Below, piece by piece: positions 1 to 7,374 of a stretch of DNA of 7,374 nt; within the stretch, counting starts at the first letter, position 1; every line of letters begins with the position of its first letter. Under the pieces are notes generated by a model. That model made no database searches. It was not told the origin of the DNA and was given only the letters and a program-made list of their open reading frames with translations. Location: assembly GCA_035293845.1 (NCBI GenBank), contig DATGMB010000007.1:1-7374 (forward strand). Direction: 5' to 3'. A program made the translations under genes and the position numbers. Source of the DNA: DATGMB01 sp035293845 (GTDB lineage: Bacteria > Acidobacteriota > Terriglobia > Bryobacterales > Bryobacteraceae).

Positions 1-131
1 AGCAGATGCTCGGGTTACGTTCGCGTTGGGAGGCGGAATCCTTTCTGCGGCGTGCCGAAGCGTACCACGATTACACGATGGATGATCTTGAGCAGGACAT
101 CGCCGTAATTCGCGACGCATCCCCGCGGTGA
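1..131 (+). CDS. UPF0175-like antitoxin, C-terminal fragment (cut by window edge)
   Basis: Forty-two residues are visible in the frame beginning at base 3 and ending at the TGA at 129-131; the start lies outside the window. The tail reads LGLRSRWEAESFL, then YHDYTMDDLEQDI, then a short charged end. This matches the usual C-terminal layout of UPF0175 proteins: a helix-turn-helix-like 'LG-x-SRWE' stretch followed by a 'Y-x-YT-x-x-DLE-x-D' acidic helix. UPF0175 proteins are small presumed antitoxins, commonly encoded just before a DUF3368 PIN-like toxin, and that is the arrangement here. The stop codon overlaps the next gene's GTG start (GTGA, 128-131), so translation of the two is probably coupled. 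The expected role is to bind and silence the toxin and to repress its own promoter; neither can be checked without the missing N-terminus. The family call rests on the short tail plus the neighbour. Confidence 0.68.
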   Translation, partial: QMLGLRSRWEAESFLRRAEAYHDYTMDDLEQDIAVIRDASPR

Positions 132-607
132 CTGCGGTCGCCGACACCTCGCCGCTTTGCTACCTGATCCTCATCGGTGAGGTCGAGCTCCTTCCAAAGC
201 TTTTCAGTCACGTAGCAGTGCCATCTGCCGTAATTGCGGAGTTGATCCACGAGGATGCGCCGGATGCGGTCCGCAGTTGGGCCTCCAATCCTCCCTCGTG
301 GGCCTACGTCCACGAGAACCCAACCCGCAGTACATCAGGCCTGGAGAAGCTTCAGGCCGGTGAGCAGGCTGCCATTCTGTTGGCGGAATCGATCCATGCC
401 AACTTGATCCTGCTCGATGAAAAATCGGCGCGCCGCGTCGCCGCCGAACGGGGCATGCGGATGACGGGTACGCTCGGTATCCTGGGTGAAGGTTCCCTGC
501 GCGGCCTCGTAGATCTACCTGCCGCCGTCGACCGGCTCAGGAAAACGAATTTCCGCTGCTCTCCCGCCTTGCTGAAAGCGACCCTCGATCGTCTCGCAGC
601 CCCGTAA
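128..607 (+). CDS. DUF3368 PIN-domain-like toxin (VapC-type ribonuclease)
   Basis: The 159-residue product has the marks of the PIN-like DUF3368 family. It begins with ADTSPL (residues 5-10, acidic D6), followed by VPSAVIAEL (31-39, E38), LQAGEQAAILLA (75-86, E79) and LILLDEKSAR (93-102, D97), then the family's GTLGIL segment (114-119). D6, E38, E79 and D97 fit the acidic cluster that binds magnesium in PIN nucleases, so an intact RNA-cleaving active site is likely. Length is normal for the family. The start is GTG at 128, which places the DTSP motif at the usual distance from the N-terminus and overlaps the upstream antitoxin stop by four bases. Together the genes form a type II toxin-antitoxin pair. 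The RNA target cannot be read from sequence. No other gene shares this strand until 1523. Confidence 0.85.
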   Translation: MTAVADTSPLCYLILIGEVELLPKLFSHVAVPSAVIAELIHEDAPDAVRSWASNPPSWAYVHENPTRSTSGLEKLQAGEQAAILLAESIHANLILLDEKSARRVAAERGMRMTGTLGILGEGSLRGLVDLPAAVDRLRKTNFRCSPALLKATLDRLAAP

Positions 608-667
608 TCCACGCAATAACAGAGCCAGAGCAGTAAGGGAACGTTGTGGCGAAGTCAAGGAAACGGT

Positions 668-700
668 GCGGCGAAGGCCCGCCACAGCCCCCTTCGGCGC
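668..700. terminator. Candidate stem-loop between convergent genes
   Basis: The 94-base gap 608-701 lies between two converging genes. It holds an inverted repeat with arms 668-677 (GCGGCGAAGG) and 691-700 (CCTTCGGCGC), which pair over ten positions with one G-G mismatch around a 13-base loop. It ends one base before the TAA of the minus-strand gene at 702-704. An overlapping alternative pairs TGTGGCG (645-651) with CGCCACA (680-686). On the minus strand the stem is followed by ACCGTTTCCTTGA, only moderately T-rich, so this is not a textbook intrinsic terminator. It may serve as a transcript end for the minus-strand gene, or for both genes. Confidence 0.35.
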
Positions 701-701
701 C

Positions 702-1505
702 TTAACGATCGCCCACCCTCCGCCGCTCCCCCAGATCGAACGCCTCGCCCTTCTCCAGCGTGTAATACGGGTGTCCCTCCGCCGCCGCGGTCTTCGCATC
801 GTGGATGAACACCTTGCTCTTGCCGATCACCTCGAACCGGTCGCCATGCACCACGATCGCGGTACTCTCATCGATGCCGATGCCGAGCAGCGCCGGATAT
901 TTCGCGATCACCTGGTTGAGATCGTTCTCCCGATGCCGCGTGATCACGTGCTGATCGATGGCGGAGTTCTTCAGAAACCCCATGCCTTCCTCATATCCCG
1001 GCGCCATCATGATGGTGTTCCCCTCGCGCGCCCCGCGCACCAGATACGATCCGATGATCGTCGCCCCGGCCGAGCTGCCGCCCACCACGCCGCCCCGCGC
1101 CAGCACATTCGCGATCTCGCGCTCCGTCCGCGTGTGCAGGTACGCATCGACCAGCCGCCACTGCCGCCCGCCCTCGAACCACACGGCGCGCGCGCTCCGC
1201 AGCGGCTCGACGAATGCCTCCGTGTCCGCCACCTTCGGGTCCCGCGTGTGCAGGATCGTGACGTGCGTACACCCCGCCTTGGTGAGCCAGTTATTTTCGG
1301 CCGTCGCGCGCGGCGGATCGACCTCCTCGGCGGTGGGAATGAAAACCATCGGCGCATCCTTCCCGCCCGCCAGGTCGATGAAGCGCTGCTCGATCTCCGG
1401 CCCGAGCTGTCCTCCGCCCACGATCACGAGATAGCCGTTCTCCGGCCCGACGGAAGCGGCCGAAGCGGCGGCGGCCAACAGGACTGCAAGCCAGGTGCGC
1501 GTCAT
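702..1505 (-). CDS. Exported S51-family peptidase, cyanophycinase-like
   Basis: The 267-residue product belongs to peptidase family S51 (cyanophycinase/PepE type). Residues 1-18 form a short signal peptide: basic T-R-T-W, a hydrophobic LAVLLAAAA core, then an ASA/AAS cleavage region; the enzyme is therefore probably exported. The S51 core follows: YLVIVGGGQ (25-33), EGGRQWRL (111-118, Q115 in the substrate-binding position), VGGSSAGA (141-148, nucleophile S145 in the elbow), DQHVITRHREN (184-194, H186 as catalytic base, with R190 and R192 in the conserved arginine positions), and GIGIDESTA (208-216, with acidic D212/E213). All expected active-site residues are present. Cyanophycinases cut the aspartyl-arginine polymer cyanophycin to beta-Asp-Arg dipeptides, but many secreted relatives have no proven substrate and no cyanophycin synthetase gene is in view. 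The ATG at 1503-1505 is needed for the signal peptide. No strong ribosome-binding site precedes it. The gene diverges from 1523-1897 across a 17-base gap. Confidence 0.86.
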   Translation of the reverse strand: MTRTWLAVLLAAAASAASVGPENGYLVIVGGGQLGPEIEQRFIDLAGGKDAPMVFIPTAEEVDPPRATAENNWLTKAGCTHVTILHTRDPKVADTEAFVEPLRSARAVWFEGGRQWRLVDAYLHTRTEREIANVLARGGVVGGSSAGATIIGSYLVRGAREGNTIMMAPGYEEGMGFLKNSAIDQHVITRHRENDLNQVIAKYPALLGIGIDESTAIVVHGDRFEVIGKSKVFIHDAKTAAAEGHPYYTLEKGEAFDLGERRRVGDR

Positions 1506-1522
1506 AATCTATAGAGATTCTC
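1506..1522. promoter_or_regulatory. AT-rich 17-base divergent start region with small palindrome
   Basis: Only 17 bases separate the start codons of the divergent genes at 1505 (minus) and 1523 (plus). They contain a perfect inverted repeat, AATCT (1506-1510) and AGATT (1515-1519), around ATAG. This is one of the few AT-rich spots in a GC-rich region. AGAGA at 1513-1517, five bases before the plus-strand ATG, is a modest ribosome-binding site for that gene. CATAAT (1503-1508) and, on the other strand, TATAGA resemble -10 elements, but neither has a good -35 element at 17 bases, and use of either would give a nearly leaderless transcript. A shared operator or paired weak promoters is a reasonable guess, not a demonstration. 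Confidence 0.3.
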
Positions 1523-1897
1523 ATGTCGAACGACGAGTTGGCAATTCGAAATCTGATCGGAACCTGGTGCCGCGAGACCGAGGCCGGCAACCTGGACGCG
1601 ATTCTCCCCCTTATGGCGGACGACGTCGTCTTCCTCACCCCCGGCCGCGCGCCGTTCGGCAAGAAGGAATTCGAGGCGAACAGCCGGGCGTCCGCGGGCA
1701 AGGCTCAGGTGAAGGTGGAAGCCGAGGTGGAGGAGGTCGGCGTCTCGGGCGATCTCGCCTACGCATGGCTGAAACTTTCCGTCAAGATAACTCCGGAGGG
1801 CGGCGCGCCGATGGAGATGGGCGGGAATACCATCGGCATCTACCGCCGCGAAGCCGGCCGCTGGGTGCTCGCGCGGGACGCGAACCTGGTGATGTGA
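1523..1897 (+). CDS. SnoaL-like/DUF4440 protein (SgcJ/EcaC type, NTF2 fold)
   Basis: The 124-residue protein fits the SgcJ/EcaC subgroup of SnoaL-like, NTF2-fold proteins. The N-terminal helices read LIGTWCRETEAGNLDAILPLM (11-31), followed by the diagnostic DDVVFLTPGRAPFGKKEF (33-50). Later strands include AYAWLKLSV (79-87) and GNTIGIYRREAGRW (101-114), ending in LARDANLV, the usual C-terminal strand of this group. These proteins form small dimeric cone-shaped barrels. Members range from steroid isomerases and polyketide cyclases to stress-induced proteins of unknown activity, so no substrate can be named. There is no signal peptide, so it is presumably cytoplasmic. The ATG at 1523 has a modest AGAGA ribosome-binding site. 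The dihydrofolate reductase-family gene follows 26 bases downstream on the same strand and is probably co-transcribed. Confidence 0.82.
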   Translation: MSNDELAIRNLIGTWCRETEAGNLDAILPLMADDVVFLTPGRAPFGKKEFEANSRASAGKAQVKVEAEVEEVGVSGDLAYAWLKLSVKITPEGGAPMEMGGNTIGIYRREAGRWVLARDANLVM

Positions 1898-1923
1898 CCG
1901 CCGGTGATCGGACGGCGCCTACG

Positions 1924-2484
1924 ATGGCCAGACTGATCTACTTTACGCCTGCGTCGCTGGATGGCTACATCGCGGATGACGGCTACGACCTCGATTGGTC
2001 AGCGCCGGACGACGAAGTATTCGCTTTCATCAACGATCTGATGAGCCCCATCGGCACCTATCTCTACGGACGCAAGATGTACGAGACGATGGCGATCTGG
2101 CAGACCCCAGACGCGATTCCCGGCCCGACGCCGGCCATGCTCGAGTTCGCCCGGATCTGGCAAGCAGCCGGGAAGATCGTCTATTCCAGGTCGCTGCAGA
2201 CCCCCCCTACACCGAAGACGCGCCTCGAACGGGAATTTGACCCGCAGGCGATTCGCGATCTGAAGGCTCAACTGCCTGGCGACATTACAGTCGGCGGTCC
2301 GGCCCTCGCCGCACACGCAATCCGGGCCGGGCTCGTCGACGAGTATCGTCTGCTCGTGGCCCCTATGATGCTTGGCCGCGGTAAGCGAGTCCTGCACGGC
2401 AGCGTATGCGCAACACTGGATCTCCTGGACCAGCGCCGATTTGGTAACGGAACGGTCTATCTCCGCTATCGCGCGCGCACCTGA
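1924..2484 (+). CDS. Dihydrofolate reductase family protein (RibD C-terminal domain)
   Basis: The 186-residue protein has the layout of the RibD_C/'dihydrofolate reductase family' group. SLDGYIADDG (11-20) follows the first strand, TYLYGRKMYETM (45-56) is the conserved 'YGRxTYE' helix start, KIVYSRSLQ (84-92) is a central strand, VGGPALAAHAIRAGLVDEY (123-141) is the cofactor-binding glycine motif and helix, and PMMLGRGKRVL (147-157) is the characteristic late loop. Relatives bind NADPH and reduce pterin-, flavin-precursor- or nitro-type substrates, but most small stand-alone members have no assigned reaction, and this is unlikely to be the housekeeping FolA. The reading frame stays open for over 400 bases upstream, but only the ATG at 1924 puts SLDGYI at the family's normal position; the upstream part overlaps the preceding gene in another frame. 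The ribosome-binding site is weak. The gene converges with rlmI across 29 bases. Confidence 0.84.
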   Translation: MARLIYFTPASLDGYIADDGYDLDWSAPDDEVFAFINDLMSPIGTYLYGRKMYETMAIWQTPDAIPGPTPAMLEFARIWQAAGKIVYSRSLQTPPTPKTRLEREFDPQAIRDLKAQLPGDITVGGPALAAHAIRAGLVDEYRLLVAPMMLGRGKRVLHGSVCATLDLLDQRRFGNGTVYLRYRART

Positions 2485-2513
2485 TGGAGGCGGAGAAAGA
2501 CGGCCGCGCCATT

Positions 2514-3707
2514 TTACACCACCTCCAGAATCAGGCACTTCAAATAATGCGTTTCCGGCACCGTCAGCAGAATCGGATGGTCCTGCGCCTGTGTCCGCCG
2601 CTCCAGCACGCGCAGCGTCCGGCCGGCATCGAGCGACGCCTGCGCCACTACTTCGAGCAGCATTGCCTCGCTCATGTGGTGCGAGCACGAGCAGGTCACC
2701 AGCACGCCGCCCGGCCCTAACAGCCGCAGCGCGCGCAGGTTGATGTCTTTATACCCGCGCGCCGCCGCCTCCAGGTTCTGGCGCGATTTCGCGAAGGCCG
2801 GCGGGTCGAGCACGATCGCCGAAAAGTGCCGCCGCGCCGAGGCATACCCGGAAAGCAGCTCAAAAACATCCGCCTCTCTGAACTCGACGTTCGCGATGCC
2901 ATTGGCTTCCGCGTTCGCGCGCGCCACCGCCAGCGCCGCACCGGAGCTGTCCACTGCTTCCACCGACTCGCACTGCCGCGCCAGGTGCAGCGCGAAACCG
3001 CCGGTCGAGCTGAAGCAGTCGAGCGCCCGCCCGCCGCGCGCGTACCGGGCCGCGGCAAGATAATTTTCCCGCTGGTCGAGGAAGATGCCGGTCTTCTGCC
3101 CGTGCAGCAGATCGGCCTGCAGCGCGAACCCGTTCATCCGCACCGTCGCCGGCCCCGCCGCCTCACCCTTCCACACCGCGGTTTCGAGCGGCAATTGCTC
3201 CTTCGCCCGCACCGGCACATCGTTGCGCGCCACGATCGCGCGCGGGGCAAAAATCTCCTCCAGGCAGGAGACGATCTCAGTCCGCGCCGCATCCATCCCC
3301 TGGTCGAGCGTCTGCACGACGAGTGAATCGCCGTAGCGGTCGACGATCAGCGCCGGCAGCAGATCGGCTTCCCCGTGCACGACCCGGTACGCATCCGTAT
3401 CCCGCACGACCGCCCGCCGGTGCTCCTCGGCCGCCCGCAGCCGCTGCAAATAGAAATCGCGGCCGATCTCCTCGATCTGCCGCGAAAGCAGCCGCAAAGC
3501 GATCTGCGACGTCGAGCTGTAATGCGCCGTGCCAAGCGGCCGGTCGCGATGGTCGAGCACGGTGACGGCAGCTCCCTGCGGCGCGCTGCCGCGGTCCGCC
3601 ACATCGCTCGCAAACACCCACGGGTGCCCGGAGCGGACGCGCTCCGCGGCCTTGCGGTTCACCCGCACCACCGGCCGGACAGGCCCGGCCGCTACGCCCT
3701 CGCTCAT
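2514..3707 (-). CDS. rlmI: 23S rRNA m5C methyltransferase RlmI
   Basis: The 397-residue protein matches RlmI in length (the E. coli enzyme is 396) and domain order. An N-terminal PUA domain (about 12-85) includes RSGHPWVFASDV (25-36). A linking domain follows, with VHGEADLLPALIVDRYGD (110-127). The Rossmann-fold methyltransferase begins at GQKTGIFLDQREN (203-215). SAM motif I is ALDCFSSTGGFAL (228-240), motif IV is LDPPAFAKS (300-308), and the SCS motif (340-342) carries the presumed catalytic cysteine C341. The known family reaction is SAM-dependent methylation of C1962 of 23S rRNA (E. coli numbering). It is a cytoplasmic enzyme. Its ATG overlaps the htpX stop as ATGA (3704-3707), indicating translational coupling and membership of the clpB-htpX-rlmI unit. 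RlmI belongs to a paralogous family, so a different rRNA position in this organism cannot be excluded. Confidence 0.9.
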   Translation of the reverse strand: MSEGVAAGPVRPVVRVNRKAAERVRSGHPWVFASDVADRGSAPQGAAVTVLDHRDRPLGTAHYSSTSQIALRLLSRQIEEIGRDFYLQRLRAAEEHRRAVVRDTDAYRVVHGEADLLPALIVDRYGDSLVVQTLDQGMDAARTEIVSCLEEIFAPRAIVARNDVPVRAKEQLPLETAVWKGEAAGPATVRMNGFALQADLLHGQKTGIFLDQRENYLAAARYARGGRALDCFSSTGGFALHLARQCESVEAVDSSGAALAVARANAEANGIANVEFREADVFELLSGYASARRHFSAIVLDPPAFAKSRQNLEAAARGYKDINLRALRLLGPGGVLVTCSCSHHMSEAMLLEVVAQASLDAGRTLRVLERRTQAQDHPILLTVPETHYLKCLILEVV

Positions 3708-4546
3708 CGCATCGCCTGCAGGCGGCGAATCCGGTCCTCGGTCGAGGGATGGGTCGAAAACAGGCGCATCAGGCTCTCGCCCGTAAACGGCTTGATGATA
3801 AACATGTGCGCCGTGGCGGGCGTGGCGTCCATCGGAATGCGCTTCGAGTACGCATCCAGCTTGCCCAGCGCGTTGATCAGCGGATACGGCGAGCCGACGT
3901 ACTTGGCCGAAGCCTCATCGGCGGAATATTCGCGCGAGCGCGAAATCGCCATCTGGATCAGCGCCGCGGCGATCGGCGCCAGGATCATCATCAGCAGCGC
4001 TCCCCACATGCCGCCGCCGCGGTCTTCGTCGTCGCGCGTACCGCCGAACCAGAACGCCATGCGCGCGATCAGCGTGATCGCGGCGGCCAGCGTCGCGGCC
4101 ACGGAGCTGATCAGGATATCGCGGTGCAGCACGTGGCCGAGCTCGTGCGCCACCACGCCCTCGATTTCCGAATCGCTCATCAGCCGCAGGATGCCCGCCG
4201 TGAAGGCCACCGAGGCATGGTTCGGATTGCGGCCCGTGGCGAACGCATTGGGCGATTCGTCCGGCGTGATGTAGAGCTTCGGCATCGGAATGCCCATGCG
4301 CTGCGCGAGCCCGCCGACGATCGGCGCCACGCGCCGGTAAATCTCCGGGTTCTCCGTCTCGCTCAGCGGCTGCGCGCTGTAAGTTGCTAGCGCGATCTTG
4401 TCCGAGAAGAAGTAGCTGGCGAAGTTCATCACTACAGCCAGCCCCAGGCCGACATATAAGCCCTGCCGGCCGGCAATCGCCTGCCCGCCCACCAGTAGCA
4501 TGGCGCTGAGCAGGCCGAGAAGAAGGGCGGTTTTGACGGCGTTCAT
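3704..4546 (-). CDS. htpX: Membrane zinc metalloprotease HtpX (M48B)
   Basis: The 280-residue protein has the complete HtpX layout. Two N-terminal hydrophobic segments (about 5-25 and 28-47) precede the cytoplasmic protease part. The zinc motif HELGH (134-138: H134, E135, H138) is followed by two more hydrophobic segments (about 145-167 and 182-201). SREYSADEASA (204-214) supplies E206 as the likely third zinc ligand, and the C-terminus FSTHPSTEDRIRRLQAM is typical. SPNAFATGRNPNHASVAFT (98-116) is the conserved stretch ahead of the active site. HtpX degrades misfolded inner-membrane proteins, alongside FtsH in E. coli, and is often heat- or envelope-stress-induced. A good GAGAGG ribosome-binding site (4551-4556) precedes the ATG. 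The gene lies 22 bases after clpB and overlaps rlmI by four bases, so it is probably expressed with both. Confidence 0.93.
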   Translation of the reverse strand: MNAVKTALLLGLLSAMLLVGGQAIAGRQGLYVGLGLAVVMNFASYFFSDKIALATYSAQPLSETENPEIYRRVAPIVGGLAQRMGIPMPKLYITPDESPNAFATGRNPNHASVAFTAGILRLMSDSEIEGVVAHELGHVLHRDILISSVAATLAAAITLIARMAFWFGGTRDDEDRGGGMWGALLMMILAPIAAALIQMAISRSREYSADEASAKYVGSPYPLINALGKLDAYSKRIPMDATPATAHMFIIKPFTGESLMRLFSTHPSTEDRIRRLQAMR

Positions 4547-4549
4547 ATT

Positions 4550-4556
4550 ACCTCTC
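4550..4556 (-). promoter_or_regulatory. Ribosome-binding site of htpX
   Basis: Read on the minus strand this is GAGAGGT, ending three bases before the htpX ATG at 4546-4544. It is the clearest Shine-Dalgarno match in the window. It lies entirely within the 22-base gap after the clpB stop codon, which leaves no room for an independent promoter and supports read-through from clpB. Confidence 0.65.
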
Positions 4557-4568
4557 GTGGCAAGGCCG

Positions 4569-7235
<2,667 letters not shown>

Positions 7236-7255
7236 TGGTTTCCCTATAAAACTAC

Positions 7256-7275
7256 GGGCCGGGAGTCCCCGGCCC
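7256..7275 (-). promoter_or_regulatory. Perfect GC-only hairpin in the clpB leader
   Basis: On the minus strand, GGGCCGGG is followed by GACT and CCCGGCCC, a perfect 8-bp inverted repeat with a four-base loop. It ends 20 bases before the clpB start codon, and the sequence between reads GTAGTTTTATAGGGAAACC, containing the AGGGA ribosome-binding site. If transcription begins upstream, the leader RNA would fold into a very stable stem next to the ribosome-binding site. The short T-run after it gives it some likeness to an attenuator or intrinsic terminator. It could instead be an operator for a dimeric repressor, or the terminator of an upstream minus-strand gene. It is not the CIRCE sequence (TTAGCACTC and its complement). 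Confidence 0.5.
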
Positions 7276-7305
7276 TAACACTTGCACGACGGTCTCCGTG
7301 CGCTT

Positions 7306-7327
7306 GCTACCGCTTGGTAACGGTGGC
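7306..7327. repeat. Imperfect dyad upstream of clpB
   Basis: GCTACCG (7306-7312) and CGGTGGC (7321-7327) are arms of an inverted repeat with an eight-base spacer. Six of seven positions are complementary and the seventh would be a G-U pair in plus-strand RNA. A second small dyad, TACC/GGTA, overlaps it at 7308-7319. It lies 71-92 bases upstream of the clpB start, in the 139-base stretch 7236-7374 that holds no gene I can support. It may be an operator in the clpB promoter region or chance in GC-rich DNA. Confidence 0.25.
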
Positions 7328-7374
7328 GCTCCGCAATATATGATGCGCGAGCGCGCAGATTTGATGCGTCAGGC

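Noticed and set aside
1495..1923. In-frame upstream extension of the dihydrofolate reductase-family gene.
   Set aside because: The added sequence overlaps the SnoaL-like gene in another frame, is rich in Arg and Gly without family motifs, and would put SLDGYI more than 140 residues from the N-terminus. The ATG at 1924 fits the family.
2485..2513. Possible terminator between the converging reductase-family gene and rlmI (GGCG at 2489-2492, CGCC at 2507-2510, then ATTTTA).
   Set aside because: The stem is only four base pairs with a 14-base loop; this is too weak to call. The gap is otherwise featureless.
3375..4390. Long plus-strand open frames opposite rlmI and htpX.
   Set aside because: They are opposite genes with complete catalytic motifs, and their translations are low-complexity Arg/Ala/Ser-rich with no recognisable domain.
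7335..7363. Minus-strand TATATT (7335-7340) as a -10 box for clpB.
   Set aside because: The hexamer 17 bases upstream is CAAATC, which does not resemble a -35 box, and no extended -10 is present. A promoter in this region is likely but I cannot place it.
7236..7374. CIRCE, HspR-type or sigma-32 heat-shock element upstream of clpB.
   Set aside because: Neither TTAGCACTC nor its complement, no CTTGAGT-type repeat, and no CTTGAA with a CCCCAT partner is visible in these 139 bases. Heat-shock control could use another element or lie beyond the edge.

Overview
This is a GC-rich bacterial window with seven complete protein genes and one gene cut by the left edge. All the complete genes belong to recognisable families. 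The ClpB and HtpX sequences, the secreted cyanophycinase-like protein and the base composition would fit an Acidobacteriota-like soil or sediment bacterium. That placement comes from general family resemblance only and has not been tested by a tree.

Left third (1-2484). The 3' end of a UPF0175-type antitoxin gene runs with a 4-base overlap into a PIN-like DUF3368 toxin gene; together they form a VapBC-style toxin-antitoxin pair. Facing it is a gene for an exported S51-family peptidase resembling cyanophycinase (702-1505, minus). Starting 17 bases from that gene and reading away from it is a small NTF2-fold gene of the SnoaL/SgcJ-EcaC (DUF4440) type, followed after 26 bases by a RibD-C-terminal-domain 'dihydrofolate reductase family' gene. 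These two probably form a transcription unit. Neither has an assignable substrate.

Right two thirds (2514-7235, minus). An apparent operon is read right to left: clpB (Hsp100 disaggregase), a 22-base gap with a good ribosome-binding site, htpX (membrane zinc protease), then rlmI (23S rRNA m5C methyltransferase), whose start overlaps the htpX stop as ATGA. The grouping suggests a protein-quality-control unit: soluble aggregates are handled by ClpB and damaged membrane proteins by HtpX, with a ribosome-modifying enzyme translationally coupled at the end. The clpB leader contains a perfect 8-bp GC-only hairpin just upstream of the ribosome-binding site. No CIRCE or sigma-32 element is visible.

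I found no CRISPR array, tRNA, rRNA, insertion sequence or clear prophage part, and nothing I would defend as an undescribed system. The points most worth a second look are the clpB leader hairpin, the clpB-htpX-rlmI grouping, the exported cyanophycinase-like enzyme with no cyanophycin gene in view, and the very tight divergent start region at 1506-1522.
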